Assembly: GCA_028641055.1 (NCBI GenBank)
Contig: CM054060.1
Coordinates: 294,507,076 to 294,571,075 of the forward strand
Direction: 5' to 3'
Length of the DNA: 64,000 nucleotides
Origin: Alopecurus myosuroides
Taxonomy: Eukaryota > Streptophyta > Magnoliopsida > Poales > Poaceae
The notes under the pieces are model-generated. The model was not told the DNA's origin. It saw nothing but the letters and a program-made list of their open reading frames with translations, and did no database searches. Below are positions 1 through 9,936 of this stretch, piece by piece; position 1 is the first letter of the stretch; every line of letters starts with the position of its first letter. A program made the translations under genes and the position numbers.

Positions 1-111
1 GCCCAAGTGAGCGGAAAGGCATGGTCATAACGATACCCCCGGAATAAGCATGAATGGGCCAGCCCAATCACGGAGGGTTAGCGGGAAGGAGGCAGCAACT
101 AGCGAAAGATA

Positions 112-122
112 GTACCACCTCG
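112..122 (+). promoter_or_regulatory. USE of U3-1 gene
   Basis: GTACCACCTCG matches the plant snRNA upstream sequence element (consensus RTCCCACATCG, monocot variants included). It lies 65 bp before the RNA start and 25 bp before a TATA-like box. That short spacing is the one known for plant U-RNA genes read by RNA polymerase III. The same element recurs at 8199 and 62884 before the U3 paralogs. Confidence 0.85.
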
Positions 123-147
123 GAAGCTTACGAAGACCAACACCGGC

Positions 148-155
148 TTAAATAG
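148..155 (+). promoter_or_regulatory. TATA box of U3-1 gene
   Basis: TTAAATAG lies 29 bp before the conserved U3 5' end and 25 bp after the USE. The copy before U3-2 is identical. Both elements together form the minimal plant U-snRNA promoter. Confidence 0.8.
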
Positions 156-176
156 CGGAGCGCTGTACCTCATAGC

Positions 177-348
177 ACGACCTTACTTGAACAGGATCTG
201 TTCTATAGGATCGTACCGCTGCATCCTTGACTAATAAGGAGACAAGCACTTAAACCTGGTTGATGAAGTCTGACCTGTGGGCCAGAGCGTGATTAACGGT
301 CAGATCACACCTGTTGGTGTGCTTCTACTGCTGTAGATGATCGTTCCT
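177..348 (+). ncRNA. U3 snoRNA gene, 5' part (U3-1), split by LINE
   Basis: U3 is the nucleolar box C/D RNA that guides early 18S rRNA processing. The plant 5' end ACGACCTTACTTG is followed by the box A region (about 194-217), a TGATGA box C' at 261-266, box B GAGCGTGA at 285-292 and box C GATGATCGTTCC at 336-347. A LINE begins directly after 348, so box D and the 3' end lie 5.7 kb away at 6061-6119. The two parts add up to 216 nt without the duplicated site, the same as U3-2. The RNA made from this copy should be truncated or end in LINE antisense sequence, so it is probably non-functional. Confidence 0.9.
334..348 (+). repeat. Left target-site duplication of LINE-1
   Basis: TAGATGATCGTTCCT here and at 6061-6075 is a 15-bp direct repeat flanking LINE-1. 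It is box C of the U3 gene. The last T could also belong to the poly(T) tract. Confidence 0.93.
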
Positions 349-378
349 TTTTTTTTGAGATTTAACCACTGCATTCCA

Positions 379-1656
379 TTAACAAGAATCAGACTCCAAC
401 GAGTCAACAATCATCTCTGGTGGTGAGCCCAACCAGATTTTACAAATTTTGTTCTCGCAGCCGAATTTAGCTAAACCATGTGCTACACTATTACAGCAGC
501 GTTTCACATGCTTGACCGAAAAATCCTCAAACTCGTTCAGTAACAACTTTATTTCCTCAACTAAGGGACCATGAATGGATCTATCCTTGTCTCCTCTATT
601 CAGCTTTGCCACCGCACTCAGGCAGTCCGTCTCCAAGCAAATCTTCACCACTTGCCGCTCTTTTGCCAGTTCCACAGCACGCTTACAGGCCAGAAGCTCC
701 ACTCTTTCAGCATCCGGGGCATAGGTGAACACACAGCACTCCCCAGCAATGAACTCGCCGTGATGATTCCTAATCACCACACCTCCACCTCCAAGACCCG
801 AAGCCGAGTAGAAGGCTCCATCAGCATTAGCTTTGTACCAGCCTGCACACGGGGGGTGCCAGTGCTCCACCCTCGTGCTTGCAATCCCATTTTGGGTAGG
901 TGTTAGTCCTTCCCATTCAACTGTCAGGAACGCAGCCTTTCTAGCTATCTCTCTCGGATCCTCTAGCGATCCATCTCGGGCCTCGTTTCGAGATAGCCAT
1001 ATTTGGTACAGGAGCATAATGCTCATTGCTCTCTGCTGATCGTCGACGCTGCTGAGCCACTCCAGGAGCCAAGCCCTCAGCTGACCATAGCACCTTACCG
1101 ATTTATCCGGGCCTGGAAGCTTCAACCCAGTACTAGCTCTGAGTAACTCCCAAGCCGCAATTGAATGTGGGCACCTCCAGAAGCGGTGTAGAAGCGACTC
1201 CTCACGGTTGCAAGCCACGCATCTCACACCTGCTTTGATATTTCTCCTCTGCAGCTCCTCTCCCACCGCCAAGCCATTTTTGATGAGCCTCCACACGTGG
1301 ATTTTTGCCTTGCCTGGTATATTTGTTGACCACAATGCCAGCCACCCTTGATGGTCTTGGACCGAACGTGATGAGCTAGGTTGAAGCAGTGATTGCTGAT
1401 TGAGTTGCATTTTGAGATGGTACGCCGACCTCACCGAATAAACCCCGTTTTTGGTGTAGTTCCATGCAAAGTAGTCATCTGTTCCAGCTCTGCCTACGGG
1501 TGTTCTGAGGATGTCAGCCACATCGCCCTCAAAAAACAGCTCTCTCAACTTCTCTTCATTCCATCCCCTCCCAAGCGGATCAACCAGTTCATCAACCGTG
1601 GTCACCGTCGATTCGGATTTTGGCCCCAGTGGGCGTTGGAGTCCCGACCTAGGGAT
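379..1656 (-). pseudogene. LINE-1 ORF2 C-terminal part (zf-RVT, RNase H)
   Basis: This continues the ORF2 frame after a premature stop. It begins with a zf-RVT region in which Cys/His spacing is visible (VRCVACNREESLLHRFWRCP). It ends with a plant-type RNase H domain: N-A-D-G-A for the first Asp, E in AERVEL, D in LETDCL, and the NSVAHGLAK segment. This is a cis RNase H as found in plant L1-type elements. Without readthrough the domain would be lost from the ORF2 product. Confidence 0.9.
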
Positions 1657-4497
1657 CTAATTATCCGTCCATACATTAATCTTACTTCCATCTCCAATTC
1701 TCCAAATCAGCCCTTTCTTTAAAAGGTCCCTGCCATGCAACATGCTCCTCCAGGTGAACGAAGCTGATTTGGGACAACTTGCCGTCAAGAAGTCCCCTCC
1801 CTTAAAATATCTTGCACGTAGCACCCGAGAACACAATGAATCCGGGGAAGTGATCATCCTCCATGCTTGCTTAGCCAGCAAAGCTTGATTAAAAGCAGCA
1901 TAATTCCTAAAACCCATTCCCCCTCTTCTTTTGGGCACACTCATTTTGTCCCAGCTTATCCAATGAACCTTCTTATTACCATCAGCTGCTCCCCACCAGA
2001 ACCGTGAAGAGATCGACGTCAAAGTGGCACACATCTTGTCAGTTAATCTGAAACAACCCATGGGATAAGTGGGCACCGCTTGCAAAACCGATTTGATCAA
2101 GGTCTCCTTCCCCTCCATGGAAAGCCCCTGTCCTTTCCAACCCTGGACCTTGGCCACTGAGCGATCTGGGATATGCCTGAAAGCACCATCTTTGGACCGA
2201 CCCACCACCGTTGGCAATCCAAGGTATTTCTCCGATAGAGCTTCACTCTCTATCCCAACAATGCCCTGCATCTGGCCTTTAACATCTTGTGGACACCCCT
2301 TACCAAAATAAATGGAGGACTTCTGCAAGTTTACACGCTGGCCTGAGCACTCCTCATAAGACTGTAATATGGTCCTTAAAGCTTGCATATTCGATTGACT
2401 AGCTTCAAGGAAGACCACACTGTCATCTGCGAAGAGCAGATGAGTAATAGTTGGGCCATCTTTCCCAAACTGCACGCCCGCTACGTGTCTCTCCACTTGT
2501 GCACGCCGAAGAAGGGCAGAGAATCCTTCGACGCAAAAGAGAAACAAATACGGGGAAAGAGGATCTCCCTGCCGGAGACCTCTAGAAGGAGTAAAGAGGT
2601 CCGAAATCCCTCCATTTAACTTAACTGAGAAACGGGCAGATTTAACACACCTCATAATCATTTCCACCCACCTGGAAGAGAAGCCCACTTTCATCATCAT
2701 ATGCTCAAGGAAGCACCATTCCACTCTATCGTAGGCTTTCATCATATCCAGTTTAACGGCACAGAGGGGTTTCTTCCTCTTCCTCTTCCTAATGGCATGC
2801 ACGCACTCATAGGCAATAAGAACATTGTCGGTGATCAGCCTGCCAGGCACAAAGGCACTCTGTTCCTCAGAGATCATGATAGGAAGATAAACCTTGAGTC
2901 TATTGGCTAGCACCTTGGAGGCAATTTTGTATAGTACGTTGCACAAACTTATGGGTCTGAACTGAGAAAGAGACTCCGGGTGATTAACCTTGGGTATCAG
3001 CACCAGAATTGTATCGTTGAAGTTATCCGGACACTCCTTCCCTCCCAAAAAGTCCTTCACCGCTCGACATACCGAGTTCTTCACCAGAGGCCAGTGCCTC
3101 TGGTAGAAAAGCGCCGGTAGACCATCCGGCCCGGGTGCTTTAGTAGGGCCCATTTGGAACAGGGCGACCTCGATTTCCTTGTCCGTAATCTCTCCAGTGA
3201 GAGCAATGTTAATATCCTCTGTAACGAAGGTATCCATTAGTTGCAACACCTGTGCGCCATTTGCAGTCCCCTCCGACATATATAATTGTTGATAAAATTG
3301 CACTGCCATCTCCTTCATTCCTTCATTTGTATTACAGATGGACCCATTAGGCCTGCGCAACCCCTTGACCGTATTCTTGCGTTTCCTGTGAGACGCACGG
3401 TTTTGAAAGTATTTTGTGTTCCGGTCTCCCGCCTTGAGCCACTCTTGCCTCGATCGTTGGCGGTACATAATCTCTTCTCTCTCATAAACCTCATGAAGTT
3501 TTTGTTCCAACTCCCGTATTTCATTCGCTGTGTCTAGAGGGTGTTGTTTGTCGCGAGCCTGTTCAAGTCTAGCCTTGAGGAATTTGATTTCAGCTCTCAC
3601 CGACCCAAACTTGTCAAAGCTCCACTGCTGCATGGATTGGGACATGGTCTGGAGCCGTCTCCAGAGCCCATCAAGGTCCTGCCCTAAGTGGCTACACCCT
3701 TCCCAAGCCTGCTTAATCATATCCTCATACTCTTCATGTTTCGTCCACATCTCCTCGTACATAAATCCTCTCTTGGCTGGTCTGGATCCCTCTTCACACT
3801 CAGCCCGTACACGGATCAGGAGAGCCATGTGATCAGACTCTTCAGTAGTAATATGCTCCACAGAGGTGAAAGGGAACATGTCGAGGAAAGGCGCTGTCGC
3901 CATCCCTCTATCAAGCCTAACTTGGATATTATCCTCTCCCAAGCGCTTGTTATTCCATGTGAAGGGGTACCCCTTAAACCCCAAGTCCGTGAGTGTGCAG
4001 TCCTCCATACATTCACGGAAAGCCAACATGTGTGCTTCATTGCGGGGATTGCCTCCACGCTGCTCATCGCGAAAGAAAATTTCGTTGAAATCGCCCGCAC
4101 ATAACCATGGAAGATTATCTTGGGCCTTCAGGAACCGTAGTGCCTCCCACGTTTTGTATCTAAGATCAGTGCGAGGTTCTCCATAAATGCCGCTAAATCT
4201 CCATGTTTTACCCTCCCATCGGATTTCAGCATCGATGAAGTATTGGCACCACGGTCGAACAGACACCTCCACCCCATCTCTCCACCAAAGGGCTAACCCC
4301 CCGCTTCTGCCCACACAGTCCATGTTCACTCCATGAGGAAAGCCCAAACTCCACCTCAACTTGTCCATTGCCCTCCGTTTAAGCTTAGTCTCACTCAGGA
4401 ACACCACCGCTGGGTTGTAAGATCGTGTCAGATCTCTAAGTTCGCCTACCGCCGCGTCCAACCCCAAACCACGGCAGTTGAGGCCTAGGAGATTCAT
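1657..4497 (-). CDS. LINE-1 ORF2: endonuclease and reverse transcriptase
   Basis: The 946 codons start at ATG 4497. The APE-type endonuclease comes first: LNCRG near residue 5, SETKL near 36, GDFNEI near 134, ESDHMALL near 225. A reverse transcriptase follows: [30 protein letters not shown] and the catalytic FADD near residue 690. The frame ends at TAG 1657-1659, and the same frame reopens at once. A Trp codon is common at this place in related LINEs, so a TGG to TAG change is likely. Its start overlaps the ORF1 stop by four bases (ATGA), which suits termination-reinitiation. Confidence 0.93.
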   Translation of the reverse strand: MNLLGLNCRGLGLDAAVGELRDLTRSYNPAVVFLSETKLKRRAMDKLRWSLGFPHGVNMDCVGRSGGLALWWRDGVEVSVRPWCQYFIDAEIRWEGKTWRFSGIYGEPRTDLRYKTWEALRFLKAQDNLPWLCAGDFNEIFFRDEQRGGNPRNEAHMLAFRECMEDCTLTDLGFKGYPFTWNNKRLGEDNIQVRLDRGMATAPFLDMFPFTSVEHITTEESDHMALLIRVRAECEEGSRPAKRGFMYEEMWTKHEEYEDMIKQAWEGCSHLGQDLDGLWRRLQTMSQSMQQWSFDKFGSVRAEIKFLKARLEQARDKQHPLDTANEIRELEQKLHEVYEREEIMYRQRSRQEWLKAGDRNTKYFQNRASHRKRKNTVKGLRRPNGSICNTNEGMKEMAVQFYQQLYMSEGTANGAQVLQLMDTFVTEDINIALTGEITDKEIEVALFQMGPTKAPGPDGLPALFYQRHWPLVKNSVCRAVKDFLGGKECPDNFNDTILVLIPKVNHPESLSQFRPISLCNVLYKIASKVLANRLKVYLPIMISEEQSAFVPGRLITDNVLIAYECVHAIRKRKRKKPLCAVKLDMMKAYDRVEWCFLEHMMMKVGFSSRWVEMIMRCVKSARFSVKLNGGISDLFTPSRGLRQGDPLSPYLFLFCVEGFSALLRRAQVERHVAGVQFGKDGPTITHLLFADDSVVFLEASQSNMQALRTILQSYEECSGQRVNLQKSSIYFGKGCPQDVKGQMQGIVGIESEALSEKYLGLPTVVGRSKDGAFRHIPDRSVAKVQGWKGQGLSMEGKETLIKSVLQAVPTYPMGCFRLTDKMCATLTSISSRFWWGAADGNKKVHWISWDKMSVPKRRGGMGFRNYAAFNQALLAKQAWRMITSPDSLCSRVLRARYFKGGDFLTASCPKSASFTWRSMLHGRDLLKKGLIWRIGDGSKINVWTDN

Positions 4498-6050
4498 GGC
4501 GCCCGGCGGCCCTGCGATGCAGGCGCCGCCAATGGCTCTTCAATTCTATCAAACACCGAAGTTGTACGCTGCTTCTTTCCAGCTGACTCGGAGCTTTCTT
4601 CTCCTAAGGCTTGAACAGGGACTGGAAGCCATACTTGCTTGGTTCCTCTTTTCTTGCTGTTCGTGCCCTGTGGCACCGGGATTTTGTCCCTTGTCCCATC
4701 CCCATCTTGTTTTCTAGGCCGACGCTGGAAGGTACCAGACTTATTCTTCTTAGGGATCGCTGGCTCTTTCCCTCCCTGCGACTCACTAGTCCTGGCCCTG
4801 TGGCCTTTACTTGGACTAGTAACATCTCCCTCTTCCCTCCTGAGAACACGTGCATCACTCCCACCAGTGCGGGAGGAACTAGAGAACGCATAGTCATTTT
4901 GAATATTTCTTCTCATTGGAACATTTCTAACTGAACCTCCGCCCCTGAACCTAGCCTCCGATTCAGATGAGCGACTGCCAAAACTCCCAGTGGAGACAGA
5001 TGGTCGAGCCGGTGGTGGAGGCTTCATATTTTTCCTTGGAGAAGCTCTCAGCCACTCCCCCCATTGTTGGGAAGAGCCCTTCTCTTCTGTGCAGCCCCCC
5101 TCCGGATGAATAAGACACCCGCACTCAAAACAAAAATGTGGTATCTTCTCATACTTCAGATCAAACCAAATGCCCTCCTCATCTTCCACCGACTTGCGCA
5201 AGTTAATCCCCCTTGGCAACGGATGATCAACTCTTATTGCAACACGGATCCGCAGATCCTTCCCCCATGCCATCCCATCTTCATCCGTTTCAGTGGAGAT
5301 ATATCTCCCCACCCATCCCCCAATCAATTCACCATACACCTTATTCATCATATCCATGGGTAAGTCTAAAACCCTAATCCAGATTTCCATTGTATCAAAC
5401 ACCATATCAGAGGGTCTTATTGAGCCATCAAAATCCTTCATCAGGATTGCATTGAAGTCAAACTGCCATGGCCCATTCTTTCTAACATGCTTCCAGTCTC
5501 CCTCCGATGAGAACCTCACAACGAATCTATTGTCCCCAATATCCTTGAAGTGAGCAGTGCCATGTAATCCCCATGCCCTATGCATCGCACGTTCCAGTGC
5601 GGTGATCATCAATTTCCTTGGAGAACATACTTGGCCGACCATTGCCCATCTCGGTTTAGGGACTTGAGCAGATCCGATGCCCTCAATCACAAGCCCAGTG
5701 GCTTCCTTCTCTGTCAGCATCAGATCTCCCAATTTCGTTGAGAGTCCCATTGATGGATCTTCCGATCCCGCCTTCGCCGGAGAACGGGACACCGACCTTG
5801 ACAGAGAGCCCGTCCTAGTCGGAGATCGCTTTGCCGACGACATGAAGAAACTTCTCACACAGACCCACGCCTGCCTCCTCCGACGCCCGCACGCCTTAGA
5901 GAACCCTGACACCAGCGCACAGGAGCAACCTCGCCGTCGAGGTCCCCAGCCCGCCGCCGATCGCACCACCCTCAAGGAGAAAACCCTAGCTATGACGCGA
6001 TCGCCTCCCGATCGCCCTAGGATAGCTCCCCCTCTATCTGGTGGACCCAC
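4494..6050 (-). CDS. LINE-1 ORF1: nucleic-acid-binding gag-like protein
   Basis: A 518-codon frame. The central part (about residues 120-300) resembles the DUF4283-type region of plant LINE and gag proteins, with [19 protein letters not shown] and the WIRVLDLP segment. A single CCHC-like knuckle follows ([14 protein letters not shown], near residue 320). The C-terminal third is Ser/Arg/Lys-rich and disordered. Such proteins coat LINE RNA. The first about 70 residues are Arg-rich, so the true start could be a later Met. The frame is unbroken. Confidence 0.87.
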   Translation of the reverse strand: MGPPDRGGAILGRSGGDRVIARVFSLRVVRSAAGWGPRRRGCSCALVSGFSKACGRRRRQAWVCVRSFFMSSAKRSPTRTGSLSRSVSRSPAKAGSEDPSMGLSTKLGDLMLTEKEATGLVIEGIGSAQVPKPRWAMVGQVCSPRKLMITALERAMHRAWGLHGTAHFKDIGDNRFVVRFSSEGDWKHVRKNGPWQFDFNAILMKDFDGSIRPSDMVFDTMEIWIRVLDLPMDMMNKVYGELIGGWVGRYISTETDEDGMAWGKDLRIRVAIRVDHPLPRGINLRKSVEDEEGIWFDLKYEKIPHFCFECGCLIHPEGGCTEEKGSSQQWGEWLRASPRKNMKPPPPARPSVSTGSFGSRSSESEARFRGGGSVRNVPMRRNIQNDYAFSSSSRTGGSDARVLRREEGDVTSPSKGHRARTSESQGGKEPAIPKKNKSGTFQRRPRKQDGDGTRDKIPVPQGTNSKKRGTKQVWLPVPVQALGEESSESAGKKQRTTSVFDRIEEPLAAPASQGRRAP

Positions 6051-6060
6051 ACCAACACTA

Positions 6061-6075
6061 TAGATGATCGTTCCT
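6061..6075 (+). repeat. Right target-site duplication of LINE-1
   Basis: TAGATGATCGTTCCT, identical to 334-348. Removing 349-6075 restores a continuous U3 sequence like those of U3-2 and U3-3. Confidence 0.93.
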
Positions 6076-6119
6076 GTTCAGCTGCGCTGACCAGGGTGGC
6101 CCACAGGTTGTCTGACAGG
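6061..6119 (+). ncRNA. U3 snoRNA gene, 3' part (U3-1)
   Basis: After the duplicated box C comes the 3' stem and box D GTCTGA (6110-6115), ending ACAGG at 6119. It aligns base for base with 8421-8479 of U3-2 apart from a few substitutions. It has no promoter of its own and is separated from the promoter by LINE-1. Confidence 0.9.
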
Positions 6120-6130
6120 TAAAAAACATC

Positions 6131-6138
6131 TTTTTTTT
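6131..6138 (+). terminator. Oligo(T) Pol III terminator of U3-1
   Basis: Eight T residues lie 12 bases after the U3 3' end, as expected for a Pol III transcribed plant U3 gene. A similar T-run follows U3-3. Confidence 0.65.
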
Positions 6139-6673
6139 GTTTTGTCTTTTGATCCTTCTTACCTAATGACCCGTAGTACTGACAACACATTGCCTTGCCT
6201 TGTATTGTATTGTAAGGTGCCTGACTACGTAGCTAAATAACTCATCCAAGAATAATGCTGAAGAAGCGAAATCATACTATACTGTGTCTCTGTAATCACT
6301 CGAGTTGTTTTCTGCATACCTGCATTTTTGCATGGTCATGCTTCGAAAGAACAGGAAGATTAAAGACATTAAGTAAGAAATATCAGTGAACCAATGTTTG
6401 CACACCTTGTCCAAAACCAATATCTGATATAGTGGATGCCCTGTGTTGCGTTCCTCACTGGTTTCAGAATGGTCGTATCTACTTCACTGAAGAGAACACT
6501 CATTATAAAAATGCAGGCAAGTGTATCATGAGAGTTTCATCTGCATAAAAGGAAGCTATCATATCCTTGTATTCTTTGCGCGTGGTTGTTATCGAATTTG
6601 TCAAGTACATCCTTCTCCCTGACCAGTCTTTCCCATAGTGGAAGAATAGACCAATCTTTCCCATAGTGGAAGA

Positions 6674-6746
6674 CTTTATTTTGCTGCCAATTATGCTGAG
6701 CAATCTGTGTTTTGGTTGCCAATTATGCTGAGCAATCTGTGTTTTG
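6674..6746. repeat. Tandem duplication of about 32 bp
   Basis: The segment TTGCCAATTATGCTGAGCAA and the following CTGTGTTTTGG occur twice in a row (near 6683 and 6717). Just before, CAATCTTTCCCATAGTGGAA is a partial second copy of its neighbour. The paralog at 63730-63815 has one copy of the first unit, so this duplication is recent in U3-1's flank. Confidence 0.75.
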
Positions 6747-7676
6747 GAAGAATAGAACAATCACCCAGTTCTAACATGAGTAACCGACAAAACAACTGAA
6801 ATCGGAAAGGTTGATTGTGCTTACCGAGTTTACTATATATATATGGAAACATGCATTTTACTCTAGTTTCCAATTCTTGTACAGTTTGATTGTTTAATTC
6901 TTGATAGTGCCAATCGTGTGCTATAAAGATATTTCTTCGTGCTATAACTGACTTCTATTGTATCATAAGACAAATCAACAATCTGAAACCTGCAAAAGAT
7001 ATGCTCAGTTTGGCCACCGTATCTTGTCTGTTTTGAACTGTTATACCTCTGCAGTACTCGGTTTAATGTTAACGAACATGCACCGTTCAATGTGATGCAG
7101 TACTTCAAGCTAGAAAAGCCAAGCATGTAAAGAGAAGCTCATTGTCTTGGTTACATATTGTTACGCAGACCATGGTGCGGTGTGATAGGATCGGTTGCAA
7201 TATCCTTCACATTTTCGGTTCATTCTATACTTAGTTTCTTCTTCTTTTTTTTGCGACGGGACAACATCATTAGTGTACTCGTTATGCAATTCTCAATCCT
7301 GTTGTATCAAAATAGCCGACAGTAGCAATATTCTATGACTAGGTATATCGGTATATCTTATTAAAACGCTCACTATTTGGCGATTTGTTCAACTACTTTC
7401 AGATACTGATGAAGCCAATGATAGGTTTTTTTTTTCAATTGTTACGACAAGAACACCGAGTAGACTCACATTCTACTGGTATCATCAAAGAAATTTGAAA
7501 GGCACACAAGACTAGTTGAAAACAGAAACACAGCATATCACTGGCAGACTGGTTTCTGAATTTTCGGGGCAATTCAGATATTGAGGCATTTTGGCTCAGC
7601 AGGTTTTGGTGAACATGTTGAATTCTAAGAATGTATCGATACAAAAAACATGCACGCACTGTTAATAAATCTAATA

Positions 7677-7770
7677 CTACCTCCGGTCCGGAAAAAGTGT
7701 CATAAGATTATAATGTAACATGTACAACTGAAAAGTATAAGTCCCGACGTTTTTTCCGGAACAGAGGAAG
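7677..7770. mobile_element. Degenerate Stowaway-like MITE
   Basis: The 94-bp element starts CTACCTCCGGTCCGGAAAAA and ends with a near inverted copy, TTTTTTCCGGAACAGAGGAAG. TA flanks both sides (7675-7676 and 7771-7772), the Tc1/mariner type target duplication. The ends match the grass Stowaway theme CTCCCTCCGTTCC with several changes. Confidence 0.75.
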
Positions 7771-7779
7771 TACCCTGTA

Positions 7780-8160
7780 TTTTCAAAGCATCCAATTCCG
7801 GAGCGTTTTGGCGTCCGAAATGTTTTTCTTCCCAGAATGTATCACATAGGGTATGAATTCCAAACCTCGCCTGTTGCGTTGAAAATTTGGTAAACTGTGG
7901 CAAGTTTTTCTTTTACGAGGAACAACAGTGCGTTTCATTCTTTGAAGTGTTTGAACACAGATTGATGCCATGTTCTCGTGTGTGGTTGAAGTAACGTTTC
8001 ACATAGTTTTGTTGTTCCAGAGGACACCAAACGGTGATTTGCGAAAGCAAAGCCATGGTCATAGAAAAGAAAATCTTGGGCTTTCTATTCAGGATGAAGG
8101 GGCCGGCCCAATACGAAGTGTGCTTATCTCGCACAGCTGAGCAAAATCACGCAACGCAGG
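7780..8160. repeat. Upstream flank of U3-2, paralogous to 62400-62770
   Basis: Non-coding. The segment GAAAATTTGGTAAACTGTGG and surrounding bases have clear counterparts at 62502-62520, upstream of U3-3. The repeated unit therefore includes both upstream and downstream flank. Confidence 0.75.
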
Positions 8161-8198
8161 GTTAGCGGCGGGAGGGATGGCAGAACCTAGGAAGATTA

Positions 8199-8209
8199 GT
8201 ACCACCTCG
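8199..8209 (+). promoter_or_regulatory. USE of U3-2
   Basis: GTACCACCTCG, identical to the U3-1 element. It is 65 bp before the RNA start and 25 bp before the TATA box. Confidence 0.87.
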
Positions 8210-8234
8210 GAAGTTCGCAGGGAGAAACACCAGC

Positions 8235-8242
8235 TTAAATAG
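8235..8242 (+). promoter_or_regulatory. TATA box of U3-2
   Basis: TTAAATAG lies 29 bp upstream of the U3-2 5' end. It is the same sequence and spacing as in U3-1. Confidence 0.82.
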
Positions 8243-8263
8243 CGGAGCTCAGTGACTGATAGC

Positions 8264-8479
8264 ACGACCTTACTTGAACAGGATCTGTTCTATAGGATCG
8301 TACCGCTGCATCCTTGACTAATAAGAAGACAAGCACTTAAGCCTGGTTGATGAAGTCTGACCTGTGGGCCAGAGCGTGATTAACGGCTCAGATTACATCG
8401 TTTGGTGTGGTCTACGGCTGTAGAGGATCGTTCCTGATCAGCTCTGCTGACCAGGGTGGCCCATAGGTTGTCTGACAGG
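8264..8479 (+). ncRNA. U3 snoRNA gene (U3-2), full length
   Basis: This 216-nt gene is the only uninterrupted U3 copy in the window. It has the plant 5' end ACGACCTTACTTG, the box A region, TGATGA box C', box B GAGCGTGA, box C and box D GTCTGA, ending ACAGG at 8479. Box C reads GAGGATCGTTCC where U3-1 and U3-3 have GATGATCGTTCC. That changes the kink-turn core and may weaken binding of the box C/D proteins. The promoter and terminator look intact, so transcription by Pol III is likely, but function of the RNA is uncertain. Confidence 0.92.
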
Positions 8480-8490
8480 CAGCTCTAATC

Positions 8491-8495
8491 TTTTT
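8491..8495 (+). terminator. Oligo(T) Pol III terminator of U3-2
   Basis: TTTTT lies 12 bases beyond the U3 3' end, at the same distance as the T-run after U3-1. Five T are near the minimum for plant Pol III termination. Confidence 0.6.
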
Positions 8496-8499
8496 GCTT

Positions 8500-9070
8500 T
8501 CAACCCATTTTTTGATATCCCGAAAAACTCCTTTAATTTGCCGCTTCAGGCTACTGTTTGTTTCCAGGGTCTAGGTTTTTTAGAGAGCCCACGCTTTGAA
8601 GACTATTTTGCTGATGATTCGTTCAGATTCTTGGGTTTTGCTGTTGCCAACTTCTTCTAGTTGACAGATTTGGAAAATGTATCCCAGTTTGTTTTTAAAC
8701 TAATACTTTTGAACCAGCTGTACTGTCGGTGTTCTGATATGAACGCAAAGCGGTCATCACGTTTTGCATTCTCGCAAAAATTTGACCTTCCTCGACCGCT
8801 CAACCACTGGTTTCATATGTCTCGGTAGGCTTTTTTATTAAAAACAAGGACCCCCAGAACCAACATATTTTTTGCACATTCAGACCCACAAAGATTTATC
8901 AACCCCAAACCCAAACACAAGTTACTTTCCACGTCGCAGCCTGTTGTATCTGTCAGGGTCTAGATGAGAAAATAAAATCAATTGTACGAAAAAGGATGGC
9001 AATAGGACTATAGAAGATCAACATATTTGCATCTTACTGTCAGAAACTCATTCATTACAGAAAAGAAAAC
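8500..9070. other. Non-coding stretch after U3-2
   Basis: AT-rich sequence with no frame, repeat or motif that I can support. It does not resemble the flanks of U3-1 or U2, so the tandem unit is broken here. Confidence 0.5.
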
Positions 9071-9074
9071 GCAA

Positions 9075-9257
9075 CTATCCTAAATTTGCTCCGGCCATTT
9101 TCTTCAAAAGCTTCTGACTAAGTAGAGAGATAAGTTGTCGCAGAAGATCATTTTTTTGCCGCTCTTCTTGAGGCTGTCGCCTCTGAGCGTGCTCCGTGCA
9201 GCCTTTGCCTAGCTCCTTGAGAGCCTTCTTATCCTCTTCCTTCTTCTCCAGGTCAGT
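9075..9257 (-). pseudogene. Terminal exon-like segment of unidentified gene
   Basis: On the minus strand an acceptor-like TTTGCAGAATGCAG precedes a 60-codon frame ending in TAG at 9075-9077. The peptide is highly charged (TDLEKKEEDKKALKELGKG, then QRRQPQEERQKNDLLRQL), suggesting a coiled coil. It keeps phase with the exon at 9700-9776. I do not recognise the family. The upstream part is cut off by LINE-2, so the gene is broken. Confidence 0.45.
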
Positions 9258-9699
9258 CTGCATTCTGCAAACAAGAAAAGAAGACACATGATCATCAATG
9301 CTGCAGCTTATTCTCTTGTATGTGATTAGTTTGAACTACTGTCTCAATATTCGAAAACAAGGCAAGGTCTCATCTAAGATTATCACTTTCATGTTTCAGA
9401 GTTCCTGTTAAAGAGGTTAACTAAAGTATACAGAGGATTGTTACGTCTGACTTGTCTCTAATCTCTCTGTACTAAACACGCAATGTATCGGCAAAGCAAA
9501 GCCCAGCAAAATTGTACCGCTGCTCTAATCCTCCGGGTACCAAAAAAAAAAAAACTATTGAACACGTCAGAGTCCGACTGTTCATAAGACAGAGACATTT
9601 TTGCTCGACAACTACAGTAATTAGAGATCATCTAACTTCCGAAGAAAAACAAAATTAGTAGGAGTACTGTATAAATGTTTGTAGATTAGAAGTATGTAC

Positions 9700-9776
9700 C
9701 TCCTTGTCGTACTCTTTCTTCCGCACCTTGGGTGCCTTGAGCTCCGGCAGCACGGCGGGCAACGAGATGGAGAGGC
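9700..9776 (-). pseudogene. Internal exon-like segment, cut by LINE-2
   Basis: The minus-strand frame encodes LPELKAPKVRKKEYDKE and then meets a donor, GAG|GTACAT. Without LINE-2 the segment is preceded by CTGTTTTCATAG at 24780-24791, a good acceptor shape. LINE-2 would then have inserted within ten bases of the exon start. A competing plus-strand reading exists on the far side (24781-24892), so strand is not certain. Confidence 0.4.
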
Positions 9777-9777
9777 T
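9766..9777. repeat. Left target-site duplication of LINE-2
   Basis: GATGGAGAGGCT is repeated at 24768-24779. The poly(T) of the minus-strand element follows directly. Confidence 0.9.
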
Positions 9778-9936
9778 TTTTTTTTGGGAACGCGTGAAAT
9801 GAACGTATTTTTTATAGATAGAAGAGAAGAGTAGGACAATTACAAGACCACAACCACCCCGCCCCTAGGGGCGACCCCCACACGCACCCAGAAAAATGAA
9901 AACCCCGCTACTCACAGACACCCCACTTCTTTCCAC

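Larger units (their letters stand above)
349..6060 (-). mobile_element. LINE-1: near-intact non-LTR retrotransposon in U3-1
   Basis: The element is 5.7 kb on the minus strand. A short poly(T), the poly(A) tail of the element, lies at 348-356. Two overlapping ORFs occupy 379-6050, and a 15-bp target-site duplication flanks it. ORF1 (4494-6050) is a zinc-knuckle RNA-binding type protein. ORF2 (379-4497) has endonuclease, reverse transcriptase, zf-RVT and RNase H domains. The one in-frame stop seen is in ORF2 at 1657-1659. The 5' end leaves only about 10 bases before the ORF1 start, so the 5' UTR is missing or very short. The terminal RNase H domain places it with plant L1-clade LINEs. Confidence 0.95.
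6120..7660. repeat. Flank of U3-1, paralogous to flanks of U2 and U3-3
   Basis: No gene is supported here. Much of the stretch aligns with 63060-64000 (high identity) and more loosely with 50590-52260 and 53870-55215. Anchors include ATCACTCGAGTTGTTTTCTG near 6296 and GAACATGCACCGTTCAATGT near 7075. It contains a local tandem duplication at about 6674-6746. The flank probably preserves the intergenic part of an ancestral tandem unit. Confidence 0.8.

Noticed and set aside
7435..8134. Short minus-strand frames in the U3 flank
   Set aside because: AT-rich chance frames in several phases, not conserved with the paralogous flanks at 54000 and 62400.
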